From: Fremontodendron californicum | Lineage: Eukaryota; Streptophyta; Magnoliopsida; Malvales; Malvaceae | DNA: 64,000 nucleotides | Direction: 5' to 3' | Assembly: GCA_030761205.1 (NCBI GenBank) | Contig: JAULJL010000039.1 | Span: 7,326,001-7,390,000, forward strand | Shown: positions 1 to 13,100 of the stretch, in pieces | How positions within the stretch are numbered: position 1 is the first letter of the stretch | Layout of the letters: every line of letters begins with the position of its first letter | Made by a program: the position numbers and the translations under genes | The notes under the pieces: model-generated | Told to the model about the DNA's origin: nothing | Databases searched by the model: none | The model's input: the letters and a program-made list of their open reading frames with translations, nothing else

Positions 1-1164
1 TCTTAACCAATTAACTATATTCCTATGATAATTGAATTAAAGAAGAATTCATTAAGCTTAGGCTCTAAAAATGGTTACACATGACAAGTAAGTGTATTCC
101 TACCCTACATGCAGATCAATTCATCCTAATAAATGAATATGAAACATGTGTCATTCAATCCATGTCTAACACTAAACTCCCTTTTCCAAGTTGTATTTAG
201 GTCAACAAATCAATCTAATTGGTGGCCAATCAACTAGAAGCATTAAGAACAAGAATGAACAAACAACTCAAGAAACCATTAAATCAAATTAGAGAGAGAA
301 AGTAAATTCAAACTATGTGTTGAGTTCATTTGAAATCCTAGTAAAAGAGATTTAGTTCATGATAATTAATGAAAACAAATAATGAAATAGTTTCACCATC
401 ATCAACATCACAAGAAAAATAAAGAAGAGAAAAGAAAAGACTAAGAGTTGTCAGTTCTTGAGTCTTCAATCTTCAAGCTTCCAATCTTCTTGAGAGAATT
501 TGATGGTGGCTATCTTCCTGAGAGAGAATTAGGTTTCTAGATGTCTAATCCTCTTTATTCTACCATAAAAGAGTCATATTTAAAGTGTCCAAGGCCTCCT
601 GGAGTCCCAAACTTCGCTCCCAAGCAAAACAGGTAAGTTTCAGGCATTTTTATGTTTTTTTTTTTTTTTTGTGGTTACTGTTCACCATCGAGCACTGCAG
701 CGCTGACTCTCGAATTGGAGATCCAGCCTTCTCGGTTTGTTGCACTGCGCCTCTATCGTCTTCTCAAAATTCATCAGATGTTTTGACTAGGCAAATATCA
801 TCCGATTTTGACGTGCATTATACCGTTGGAAAGGTATGGAAGTCATATTCAAAAGTAAAGAAGGGAGTTTTATCATTTGAAGTCTTTAAGATCAAGTTTT
901 TCTTGAAAGAAGCTCCGGAGTTCAAATCTGCCTGCTCATTGGTTTGCGTCGATTTTCATCGTTTTGCACGTCGAAACTCCAGAACACCTTGGACCTATAA
1001 AAACACATAAATAACCACTAAATAACTATTTTAAACATAAAATGGATAATTAAAATAAATATAAAAACATCTAAAACCAATCAAATCGTAATAAAATCCT
1101 CAAGGACTTAGCTAATTCAAAAGCATAAAAGGTGGCAAAATAACTATATTTCCTGGAGTTATCA
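1..1164 (-). mobile_element. Athila-like LTR fragment, minus orientation
   Basis: On the minus strand the sequence begins TGATAACTCC at 1164, exactly where satellite sequence starts. It then reads like the LTR found on the other side of the array: an AT-rich start with a TTTTATGC stretch, a segment with TACCTTTCCAACG about 310 bases in (near 850), and a GC-richer part with a CTGCAG/GCGCTG core (near 700). The LTR at 19926 has the same order of landmarks (TGATAAGTTC, then ACCTTTCCAACG near 20250, then GCGCCGCAGCG near 20350). The window edge cuts it before any PBS is visible. The open frame at 585-1010 lies within this LTR and has no protein features. Family assignment is inferred from similarity to the right-hand element, which has a PBS. 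Confidence 0.55.
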
Positions 1165-4100
1165 AAATGAAAGGAAGAAAAGCTTTTCTTTAGAAACCAA
1201 AACCTCAATATCATGTATTCCAAAGAGGAGAACGCATTTAGGTTCCACAATCATGAAAAGAACGGAGATTCTTACGAGTATCTGTGTTTGACATGTTTGT
1301 GGGACAAACTTTAATTTTGAGAAAAACGAAGGGAATAAAAGATTTTATTTGGAAACAAAGCATCAATATCATGTATTACAATGAGGAGAACGTGATTTGG
1401 TTCCACAATTGCGAAAACAACGGAGATTCTTACGAGTATCCGTGTTTGACTCGTTTGTGGGATGAACTTTGATTTTGAGGAAAATAAAGGGAGGAAAAGC
1501 TTTTAATGGAAAGAAAAGCATCAATATCGTGTAATCCAATGAAGAGAACGTGTTTTGGTTACACAATCACGAAAAAAATGGAGATTCTTACTAGAATCCA
1601 TGTTTGACTCCTTTGTGTGACGAACTTTGATTTTGAGGAAAATGAAGGGAGGAAATGCTTTTCTTCGGAAACCAAAGCATCAATATTGTGTATTCTAATG
1701 AGCAGAACATGTTTTGGTTCCACAATCGCGAAAACAATGGAGATTCTTACGAGTATTCGTGTTTGACATGTTTGTGGGATGAACTTTGATTTTAAGGAAA
1801 ATGAAGGGAAGAAAAACTTTCTTGTGAAACAAAGAATCAATATCATGTATTCCAATGAAGAGAACATGTTTTTGGTTTCACAATCGGGAAAAGAAAAAAC
1901 ATCCTTATGAGTATCTATGTTTGACAAATTTGTGGGATAAACTTTGAATTTGAGGAAAATGAAAGGAATCTTTTTCTTGGGAAATAAAGCATCAATGTCG
2001 TGTATTCCAATGAGGAGAACGTGTTTTGGTTCCACGATCATGAAATGAATGAAGATTCTTACGAGTATCCGTTTTTGACTCGTTTATGGGATGAACTTTG
2101 ATTTTGAGCAAAAGAATGGGAATACAAGCTTTTCTTGGGGAACAATGCATCAATATCGTGTATTCCTATGAGGAGAACGCTTTTGGTTCCACAATCGCAA
2201 AAAGAACAGAGAGTCTTACGAGTATCCTTGTTTGACTCCTTTGTAGGATGAACTTTGATTTTGAGGAAAATGAAGGGAAGAAAAGATTTTATTTGGAAAC
2301 AAAACATCAATATCGTAAATTCCAATAAGGGGAACGTGTTTTGGTTCCACAATTGCAAAATGAACATAGATTCTTACAAGTATCCGTGTTTGACTTGTTT
2401 GTGGGATGAACTTTGATTTTTAGGAAATTGAAGGGAAGAAAAGCTTTTCATGGGAAACAAAGCATCAATATCGTGTAATCCAATGAGGAGAACATGTTTT
2501 GGTTGCACAATCATGAAAAGAATGGTGATTTTTATGAGAATCCATGTTTGACTCATTTGTGGGACGAACTTTGATTTTGAGGAAAATAAAGGTAAGAAAA
2601 GGTTTTCTTGGGAAACCAAAGCATCAATATCGTGTATTCCAATGGGGAAGAACGTGTTTTGGTTCCAAAATCGCAAAAAGAATGGAGATTCTTACTAGTA
2701 TCCGTGTTTGAAATGTTTGTAGGATGAACTTTGATTTTAAGGAAAATGAAGGGAACATTTTTTTTCTTGGGAAACAAAGAATCAATATCATGTATTCGAA
2801 TGAGGAGAACATGTTTTGGTTTCACAATCGGAAAAAGAACGATCATCCTTATGAGTATCCATGTTTAACACGTTTGTGGGATGAACTTTGAATATGAGGA
2901 AAATGAAGGGAAGAAAAGCTTTTCTTGGGAAATAAAGCATCAGTATCATGTATTCCAATGAGGAGAACGTGTTTTGTTTCCACAATCGCGAAATGAACGA
3001 AGATTCTTACTTTGACTCGTTTGTGGGATGAACTTTGATTTTGAGCAAAAGAAAGGGAAGAAAAGCTTTTCTTGGGGAAGAAAGAGTCAATATCATGTAT
3101 TCCCATGAGGAGAACGTGTTTAGTTCCACAATCATGAAAAGAATAGAGAATCTTACGAGTATTCATGTTTGACTCGTTTGTGGGATGAACTTTGATTTTG
3201 AGGAAAATGAAGGGAAGAAAAGATTTTATTTGGAAACAAAGCATCAATATCGTGTATTCCAATGGGGAAAACGTGTTCCATAATTGCAAAAAGAATGAAG
3301 ATTCTTACGAGTATCCTTGTTTCACTCGATTGTGGGATGAACTTTGATTTTTAGGAAAATGAAGGGAAAAAAAGCTTTTCATGGGAAAAAAAGCATCAAT
3401 ATCGTGTAATCCAATAAGGAGAACGTGTTTTGGTTGCACAATCACGAAAAGAACGGAGATTCTTACGAGAATCCATGTTTGACTCCTTTATGGGATGAAC
3501 TTTGATTTTGAGGAGAATAAAGGTAAGAAAAGCTTTTCTTGGGAAACCAAAGCATCAATATCGTGTATTCCAATGAGGAGAACGTGTTTTGGTTCCAAAA
3601 TCGCAAAAATAATGGAAATTCTCTCGAGTATCCGTGTTTGACATGTTTGTGGGACGAACTTTGATTTTAAGAAAAATGAAGGGAATAAATTTTTTTCATG
3701 GGAAACAAAGAATCAATATCATGTATTCCAATGAGGAGAACTTGTTTTGGTTTCACAATCGGGAAAAGAACGAACCTTCTTATGAGTATCCATATTAGAC
3801 ACGTTTTTAGAATGAACTTTGATTTTGAGGAAAACGAAGGGAAAAAAAGTTTTTTTTGGGAAATAAAGCATCAATATCGTGTATTCCAAAGAGGAGAACC
3901 TGTTTTGGTTCCATAATCGCGAAAAGAACGGAGATTCTTACGAGTATCCGTTTTTGACTCGTTTGTGGGACGAACTTTGATTTTGACCATAAAGAAGGGA
4001 AGTAATGCTTTTCTTGGGAATGAAAGCTTCAATATCGTGTATTCCAATTAGGATAACATGTTTTAGTTCCACAATCGCGAAAAGAATGGAGATCCTTACG

Positions 4101-7100
4101 AGTATCCGTGTTTGACTCGTTTGTGGGATGAACTTTGATTTTGAGGAAAATAAAGGGAGGAAAAGCTTTTAATGGAAAGAAAAGCATCAATATCGTGTAA
4201 TCCAATGAAGAGAACGTGTTTTGGTTACACAATCACGAAAAAAATGGAGATTCTTACTAGAATCCATGTTTGACTCCTTTGTGGGACGAACTTTGATTTT
4301 GAGGAAGATGAAAGGAATCTTTTTCTTGGGAAATAAAGCATCAATGTCGTGTATTCCAATGAGGAGAACGTGTTTTGGTTCCACGATCATGAAATGAATG
4401 AAGATTCTTACGAGTATCCGTGTTTGACTCGTTTATGGGATGAACATTGATTTTGAGCAAAAGAAAGGGAATACAAGCTTTTCTTGGGGAACAATGCATC
4501 AATATCTTGTATTCCCATGAGGAGAACGCTTTTGGTTCCACAATCGCAAAAAGAACAGAGAGTCTTACGAGTATCCTTGTTTGACTCCTTTGTAGGATGA
4601 ACTTTGATTTTGAGGAAAATGAAGGGAAGAAAAGATTTTATTTGGAAACAAAGCATCAATATCGTAAATTCCAATAAGGGGAACGTGTTTTGGTTCCACA
4701 ATTGCAAAATGAACAGAGATTCTTACAAGTATCCGTGTTTGACTTGTTTGTGGGATGAACTTTGATTTTTTGGAAATTGAAGGGAAGAAAAGCTTTTCAT
4801 GGGAAACAAAGCATCAATATCGTGTAATCCAATGAGGAGAACATGTTTTGGTTGCACAATCATGAAAAGAATGGTGATTTTTACGAGAATCCATGTTTGA
4901 CTCATTTGTGGGACGAACTTTGATTTTGAGGAAAATAAAGGTAAGAAAAGGTTTTCTTGGGAAACCAAAGCATCAATATCGTGTATTCCAATGGGGAAGA
5001 ACGTGTTTTGGTTCCAAAATCGCAAAAAGAATGGAGATTCTTACTAGTATCCGTGTTTGAAATGTTTGTAGGATGAACTTTGATTTTAAGGAAAATGAAG
5101 GGAACATTTTTTTTCTTGGGAAACAAAGAATCAATATCATGTATTCGAATGAGGAGAACATGTTTTGGTTTCACAATCGGAAAAAGAACGATCATCCTTA
5201 TGAGTATCCATGTTTAACACGTTTGTGGGATGAACTTTGAATATGAGGAAAATGAAGGGAAGAAAAGCTTTTCTTGGGAAATAAAGCATCAGTATCTTGT
5301 ATTCCAATGAGGAGAACGTGTTTTGTTTCCACAATCGCGAAATGAACGAAGATTCTTACTTTGACTCGTTTGTGGGAAAAACTTTGATTTTGAGCAAAAG
5401 AAAGGGAAGAAAAGCTTTTCTTGGGGAACAAAGAGTCAATATCATGTATTCCCATGAGGAGAACGTGTTTAGTTCCACAATCATGAAAAGAATAGAGAAT
5501 CGTACGAGTATTCATGTTTGACTCGTTTGTGGGATGAACTTTGATTTTGAGGAAAATGAAGGGAAGAAAAGATTTTATTTGGAAACAAAGCATCAATATC
5601 GTGTATTCCAATGGGGAAAACGTGTTCCATAATTGCAAAAAGAATGAAGATTCTTACGAGTATCCTTGTTTCACTCGATTGTGGGATGAACTTTGATTTT
5701 TAGGAAAATGAAGGGGAAAAAAGCTTTTCATGGGAAAAAAAGCATCAATATCGTGTAATCCAATAAGGAGAACGTGTTTTGGTTGCACAATCACGAAAAG
5801 AACGGAGATTCTTACGAGAATCCATGTTTGACTCCTTTATGGGATGAACTTTGATTTATAGAAGAATAAAGGTAAGAAAAGCTTTTCTTGGGAAACCAAA
5901 GCATCAATATCGTGTATTCCAATGAGGAGAACGTGTTTTGGTTCCAAAATCGCAAAAATAATGGAAATTCTCTCGAGTATCCGTGTTTGACATGTTTGTG
6001 GGACGAACTTTGATTTTAAGAAAAATGAAGGAAATAAATTTTTTTCATGGGAAACAAAGAATCAATATCATGTATTCCAATGAGGAGAACTTGTTTTGGT
6101 TTCACAATCGGGAAAAGAATGAACCTTCTTATGAGTATCCATATTAGACACGTTTTTAGAATGAACTTTGATTTTGAGGAAAACGAAGGGAAAAATGTTT
6201 TTTTTTTTGGGAAATAAAGCATCAATATCGTGTATTCCAATGAGGAGAACCTGTTTTGGTTCCATAATCGCGAAAAGAACGGAGATTCTTACGAGTATCC
6301 GTTTTTGACTCGTTTGTGGGACGAACTTTGATTTTGACCATAAGAAGGGAAGAAATGCTTTTCTTGGGAATGAAAGCTTCAATATCGTGTATTCCAATTA
6401 GGATAACATGTTTTAGTTCCACAATCGCGAAAAGAATGGAGATCCTTACGAGTATCCGTGTTTGACTCGTTTGTGGGATGAACTTTGATTTTGAGGAAAA
6501 TAAAGGTAGGAAAAGCTTTTAATGGAAAGAAAAGCATCAATATCGTGTAATCCAATGAAGAGAACGTGTTTTGGTTACACAATCACGAAAAAAATGGAGA
6601 TTCTTACTAGAATCCATGTTTGACTCCTTTGTGGGACGAACTTTGATTTTGAGGAAGATGAAGGGAGGAAATGCTTTTCTTCGGAAACCAAAGCATCAAT
6701 ATCGTGTATTCTAATGAGCAGAACATGTTTTGGTTCCACAATCGCGAAAAGAATGGAGATTCTTACGAGTATTCGTGTTTGACATGTTTGTGGGATGAAC
6801 TTTGATTTTAAGGAAAATGAAGGGAAGAAAAACTTTCTTGTGAAACAAAGAATCAATATCATGTATTCCAATGAAGAGAACATGTTTTTGGTTTCACAAT
6901 CGGGAAAAGAAAAAACATCCTTATGAGTATCTATGTTTGACAAATTTGTGGGATAAACTTTGAATTTGAGGAAAATGAAAGGAATCTTTTTCTTGGGAAA
7001 TAAAGCATCAATGTCGTGTATTCCAATGAGGAGAACGTGTTTTGGTTTTCATGGGAAACCAAAGCATCAATATCGTATATTCCAATGAGGAGAACGTGTT

Positions 7101-10100
7101 TTGGTTCCAAAATCGCAAAAATAATGGAAATTCTCTCGAGTATCCGTTTTTGACTCGTTTGTGGGACGAACTTTGATTTTGACCATAAAGAAGGGAAGAA
7201 ATGCTTTTCTTGGGAATGAAAGCTTCAATATCGTGTATTCCAATTAGGATAACATGTTTTAGTTCCACAATCGCGAAAAGAATGGAGATCCTTACGAGTA
7301 TCCGTGTTTGACTCGTTTGTGGGACGAACTTTGATTTTGAGGAAAATAATGGTGAGAAAATCTTTTCTTAAGAAACAAAGCATCAATATCGTGTATTCCA
7401 ATGAGGAGAACTTGTTTCTGTTCCACAATCGCGAAAAAATGGAGAATCTTACGAGTATCCGTGTTTGAGTCATTTGTAGGATGAAAATTGATTTAAAGGA
7501 AAATAAAGTATCAATATCATGTATCCCAATGAGGAGGACATGTTTGGTTTCACAATCCGGAAAAGAACGAACATTCTTACGAGTATCCATGTTTGACAAG
7601 TTTGTGGGACGCACTTTGATTTTGAGGAAAATGGAGGGAAGAAAAGATTTTCTTGGGAAATAAAGCATCAATATTGTGTATTCCCATAAGGAGAACGTGT
7701 TTTGGTTCCATAATTGCGTAAACAACGGATATTCTTACGAGTATCCATGTTTGACTCGTTTGTAGGACGAACTTTGATTTGGGGAAAATGAAAGGAATAA
7801 AAACTTTTCTTGGGAAACCAAAGCATCAATATCGTGCATTCCAATGAGGAGAACGTGTTTTAGTTCCACAATCACGAAAAGAATGGAGACTGTTACGAGT
7901 ATCCATGTTTGACATATTTGTGGGATGAACTTTGATTTTGAGGAAAATGAAGGGTAGAAAAGTTTATCTTGGGAAACCAGAACATCAATTTCGTGTATTC
8001 CAATGAGAAGAACGTTTTTTGGTTCCACAATCGCGAAAAGAACGGAAATTCTTACGAGTATCCATGTTTGACATGTTTGTGGGACGAACTTTATTTGGAG
8101 GAAAATTAAGGGAAAAAAAGCTTTTCGTGGGAAATAAAGCATAAATATCATGTATTCCAATGAGGAGAACATGTTTTGGTTTAACAATCGAGAAAAGAAC
8201 GAACTTTCTTACTAGTATCCATGTTTGACACGTTTATGGGATGAACTTTGATTTTGAGGAAAATGAAGGGAAGAAAATATTTTTTTTATAGAAATAACGC
8301 ATCAATATCATGTATTCCAACAAAGAGAACGTGTTTTGGTTCCACAATCGCGAAAAGCACGGAGATTCTTACGAGTATCCGTGTTTGACTCATTTGTGGG
8401 ATGGACTTTGATTTTGAGGGAAATGAAGGGAAGAAAAGCTTTTCTTGGGAAACCAAAGCTTCAATATCGAGTATTCCAATGAGGATAACATGTTTTTGTT
8501 TCATAATCGGGAAAAGAACGAACATTGTTACGAGTATCTTTGTTTGACATGTTTGTGGGATAAACTTTGATTTCTAGGAAAATGAAGGGAAGAAAAGCTT
8601 TTCTTGGGAAATAAAGCATCAATATCGTGTATTCCAATGAGGAGAACGTGTTTTGGTTCTACAATCATGAAAAGAACGGAGATTCTTACGAGTATCCGTG
8701 TTTGACTCGTTTGTGGGATGAACTATGATTTTGTGCAAAATAAAGGGAAGAAAAGCTTTTCTTATGAAACAAAGCATGAATATCATTTTTTCCAATGAGG
8801 AAAACGTGTTTTGGTTCCACAATCATGAAAAAATAGTGGAGATTCTTACGAGTATCCCTGTTTGACTCGTTTGTGTGACGAAAATTGATTTTGACAAAAA
8901 CGAAGGGAAGGAGAACATGTTTTGGTTCCACAATCGTGAAAAAGCAAAGAATCTTATGAGTTTATGGGACGAAAATTGATTTTGAGGAAAATAATGGGAA
9001 GAAAAAAATTTATTGGGAAATAAAGTATCAATAACGTGTATTCCAGTATGGAGAACATATTTTGGTTCCACAATCAAGAAATGAACGGAGATTCTTACGA
9101 GTATCCGAGTTTGACTTGTTTGAGGGACGAATTTTGATTTTGAGAAAAATGAAGGGAAGAAAAGCTTTTTTTAGGAAACCAAAGCATCAATATCGTGTAT
9201 TCCAATGAGGAGAACGTGTTTTGGTTACACAATTGCGAAAATAACGGAGATTCTTACGAGTATTCGTGTTTGACTTGTTTGTGGGATGAACTTTGATTTT
9301 GAGCAAAAGAAAGGGAAGAAAAGCTTTTCTTTGGAAACAAAGCCTTAATATCGTGAATTCCAATGAGGAGAACGTGTTTTTGTTCCACAATCACGAAAAG
9401 AACGGAAATTCTTACTAGTATCCGTGTTTTACTCGTTTGTGGGATGAACTTTGATTTTGAGAAAAAAAGGGACGAAAAGCTTTTCTTGGGAAACAAAGCA
9501 TCAATATCATGTATTTCAATGAGAAGAACGTGTTTTTGTTCCACAATTACAAAAGAAACGGAGATTTTTACTAGTATACGTGTTTGACTCGTCTGTGGGA
9601 CGAAAATTGATTTTGAGGAAAATGAAGGGAAGAAAAAAATTTCTTGGGAAATAAAATCAATGTCGTGTATTCCAATGAAGAGAACGTGTTTTGGTTTTAC
9701 AATCGCGAAAAGAACGGAGATTCTTACAAGTATCCGTGTTTGACTCGTTTGTGGGACGAACTTTGATTTTGAGGAAAATGAAGGGAAGAAAAGATTTTCT
9801 CCGGAAACCAAAGCATCAATATCGTGTATTCCAATGAGGAGAACGTGTTTTGGTTCCACAATCGCGAAAAGAATGGAGATTCTTACGAGTATCCGTGTTT
9901 GACATGTTTATGTGACGAACTTTAATTATGAGAAAATGAAGGGAATAAAGCTTTTCTTGGGAAACAAAGCATCAATATCATTTATTCCAAAGTGGAGAAC
10001 AAGTTTTGGTATCACAATCGGGAAAAGAACGAACATTCTTACGAGTATCCATGTTTGACACATTTGTGGGACCAACTTTGATTTTGAGGAAAATGAAGGG

Positions 10101-13100
10101 AAGAAATGTTTTTCTTAGGAAATAAAGGATCAATATCGTGTATTTCAATGAGGAGAACGTCTTTTTGTTCCACAGTCGCGAAAAGAAAAGAGATTCTTAC
10201 GAGTATCCGTGTTTGACTCGTTTGTGGGATGAACTTTGATTTTGAGGAAAATGAAAGGAAGAAAAGCTTTTCTTGGAAAACCCAAGCATCAATATTGTGC
10301 ATTCCAATGAGGAGAACGTGTTTTGGTTCATAATCGCGATAAGAATGGAGGTTCTTATGAGTATCCGTGTTTAACTCGTTTGTGGGACGAACTTTGATTT
10401 TTGAAAAAATAAAGGGAAGAAAAGCTTTTCTTGAGAAACAAAGCATCAATATCGTGTATTCCAATGAAGAGAACATGTTATGGTTCCACAATTGCGAAAA
10501 GAATGAAATTCTTACGAGTATTTGTGTTTGACATGTTTGTGGGACGAATTTTGATTTTGAGGAAAATAAAGGGAAAAAAGCTTTTCTTGGGAAACAAAGC
10601 ATCATTATCATGCATTCCAATGAGGAGAACATGTTTTGGTTTCACAATCGGGAAAAAGAAAGAACATTATTATGAGTATCCGAGTTTGACACGTTTATGG
10701 GATGAACATTGATTTTGAGGAAAATGGAGGGAGGAAAAGCTTTTCTTTGGAAATCAAGCATCAATATCGTGTATTCCAATGAGGAGAACGTGTTTTTGCT
10801 CCACAATCGCGAAAAGAACGGAGATTTTTACGAGTATCCGTGTTTGAGTCATTTGTGGGATGAACTTTGATTTTGTAAAAAATAAAGGGATGAAAAGCTT
10901 TTCTTGGGAAACAAAGCATCAAAATCGTGTATTCCAATGAGGAGAACGTGTTATGGTTCCACAATAGTGAAAAGAATGGAGATTCTTACGAGTATCCGTG
11001 TTTGACTCGTTTGTGGGATGAACATTGATTTTGATGAAAATGAAGGGAAGAAAAAAATTTCTTGGGAAATAAAGCATCAGTATCGTGTATTCCAATGAGG
11101 AGAACATGTTTTGGTTCCATAATTGCGAAAAGCTCGAAGATTCTTATGAGTATCCGTGTTTGACTCGTTTGTGGGACGAACTTTGATTTTGAGAAAATGA
11201 AGGAAAGAAAAGCTTTTCTTGGGAAACCAAAGCATCAAGATCGTGTATTTCAATGAGGATAACGCGTTTTGGTTTCATAGTCAGGAAAAGAACGAACATT
11301 CTTACGACTATCCATGTTTGACACGTTTGTGGGATAAACTTTGATTTTGAAGAAAAGGAATGAATGAAAAGCTTTTCTTTGGAAATAAAGCATCAATATC
11401 GTGTATTCCAATGTGGAGAATGTATTTTGGTTCCACAACTGCTAAAAGAATGGGGATTCTTACGATTATCCGTGTTTGACTCGTTTATGGGACGAATTTT
11501 GATTTTGGGCAAAATAAAGGGAGGAAAAGCTTTTCTTGGGGAACAAAGCATCAATATCGTGTATTTCAATGAGGGAAACGTGTTTTGGTTCCACATTTGC
11601 AAAAAGAACGGAGATTCTTATGAGTATCCGTGTTTGACTCGTTTGTGGGACGAAAATTGATTTTGAGGAAAATGAAGGCAAGAAAATTTTTTCTAGGTAA
11701 ATAAAGCATCAATATCGTGTATTCCAATGAGGAGAACGTGTTTTCGTTCCATAATCGCGAAAAGAAGATAGATTCTTACAAGTATCCGTGTTTGACTCGT
11801 TTGTGGGATGAACTTTGATTTTGAGCAAAATAAAGGGAATAAAAGCTTTTCTTGGAAAACAAAGCATTAATATCGTGTATTCCAATGACGAGAACATGTT
11901 TTAGTTCCACAATCGTGAAAAAAATGGAGATTCTTACGAGTATTCGTGTTTGACTCGTTTGTGGGACGAAAATTGATTTTGTGGAAAATGAAGGGAAGAA
12001 AAAAATTTCTTTGGAAATAAAGCATCAATATCGTGTATTCTAGTGAGGAGAACATGTTTTGGTTCCACGAAAAGAATGGAGATTCTTACGAGTATCCGTG
12101 TTTGACTTGTTTGTGGGACGATATTTGATTTTAAGCAAAATAAATGGAAGAAAAGCTTTTCTTGGGAAACCAAAGCATCAATATCGTGTATGCCAATGAG
12201 GAGAACGTGTTTTGGTTCCATAATCGCGAAAAGAATGGAGATTCTTGCGAGTATCCGTGTTTGACATGTTTGTCGGACGAACTTTGATTTTGTGGAAAAT
12301 AAAGGGAAGAAAAGGTTTTCTTGGGAAAGACAGCATCAATATCATGTATTCCAATGAGGAGAACATGTTTTGGTTTCACAATCGGGAAAAGAATGAAGAT
12401 TCTTACGAGTATACGTGTTTGACTTGTTTATGGGTCGAACTTTGATTTTAGGAAAATGAAGGGAAGAAAAACTTTTCATGGAAAACAAAGCATCAATATC
12501 ATGTAATACAATAAGTGGAATGTGTTCTGCTTGCATAATCGCAAAAAGAACAGTGATTCTTACGATAATCCATGTTTGACTCCTTTGTAGGACGAACTTT
12601 GATTTTGAGGAAAATGAACGGAAGGAAAGCTTTTCTTGGGAAACAAGAGCATCAATCTCGTGTATTCCAATGTGGAATGTTTTTTGGTTCCAGAATCGCG
12701 AAAAGATCGAAGATTCTTACGAGTATCCGTGTTTGATATGTTTGTGGGACGAACTTTGATTTTGAGAAAAATGAAGAGAATAAAAGCTTTTCATGGGAAA
12801 TAAAGCATCAATATCATGTATTCCAATGAGAACAACATGTTTTGGTTTCACAATGAGGAAAAGAACGAACATTCTTACAAGTATCCATGTTTGACACGTT
12901 TCTGGGACGAACTTTGATTTTGAGGAAAATGAAGAGAAGAAAAGATTTTCTTGGGAAATAAAGCATCAATATCATGTATTCCAATGAAGAGAACGTGTTT
13001 TAGTTCCACAATCACGAAAAGAATGGAGATTCTTACGAGTATCCGTGTTTGACTCGTTTGTGGGATGAATTTTGATTTTGAGGAAAATGAATGGAAGAAA

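Noticed and set aside
585..1010. 141-codon plus-strand frame
   Set aside because: It lies inside an LTR-like sequence on the opposite strand and has no recognisable domain.
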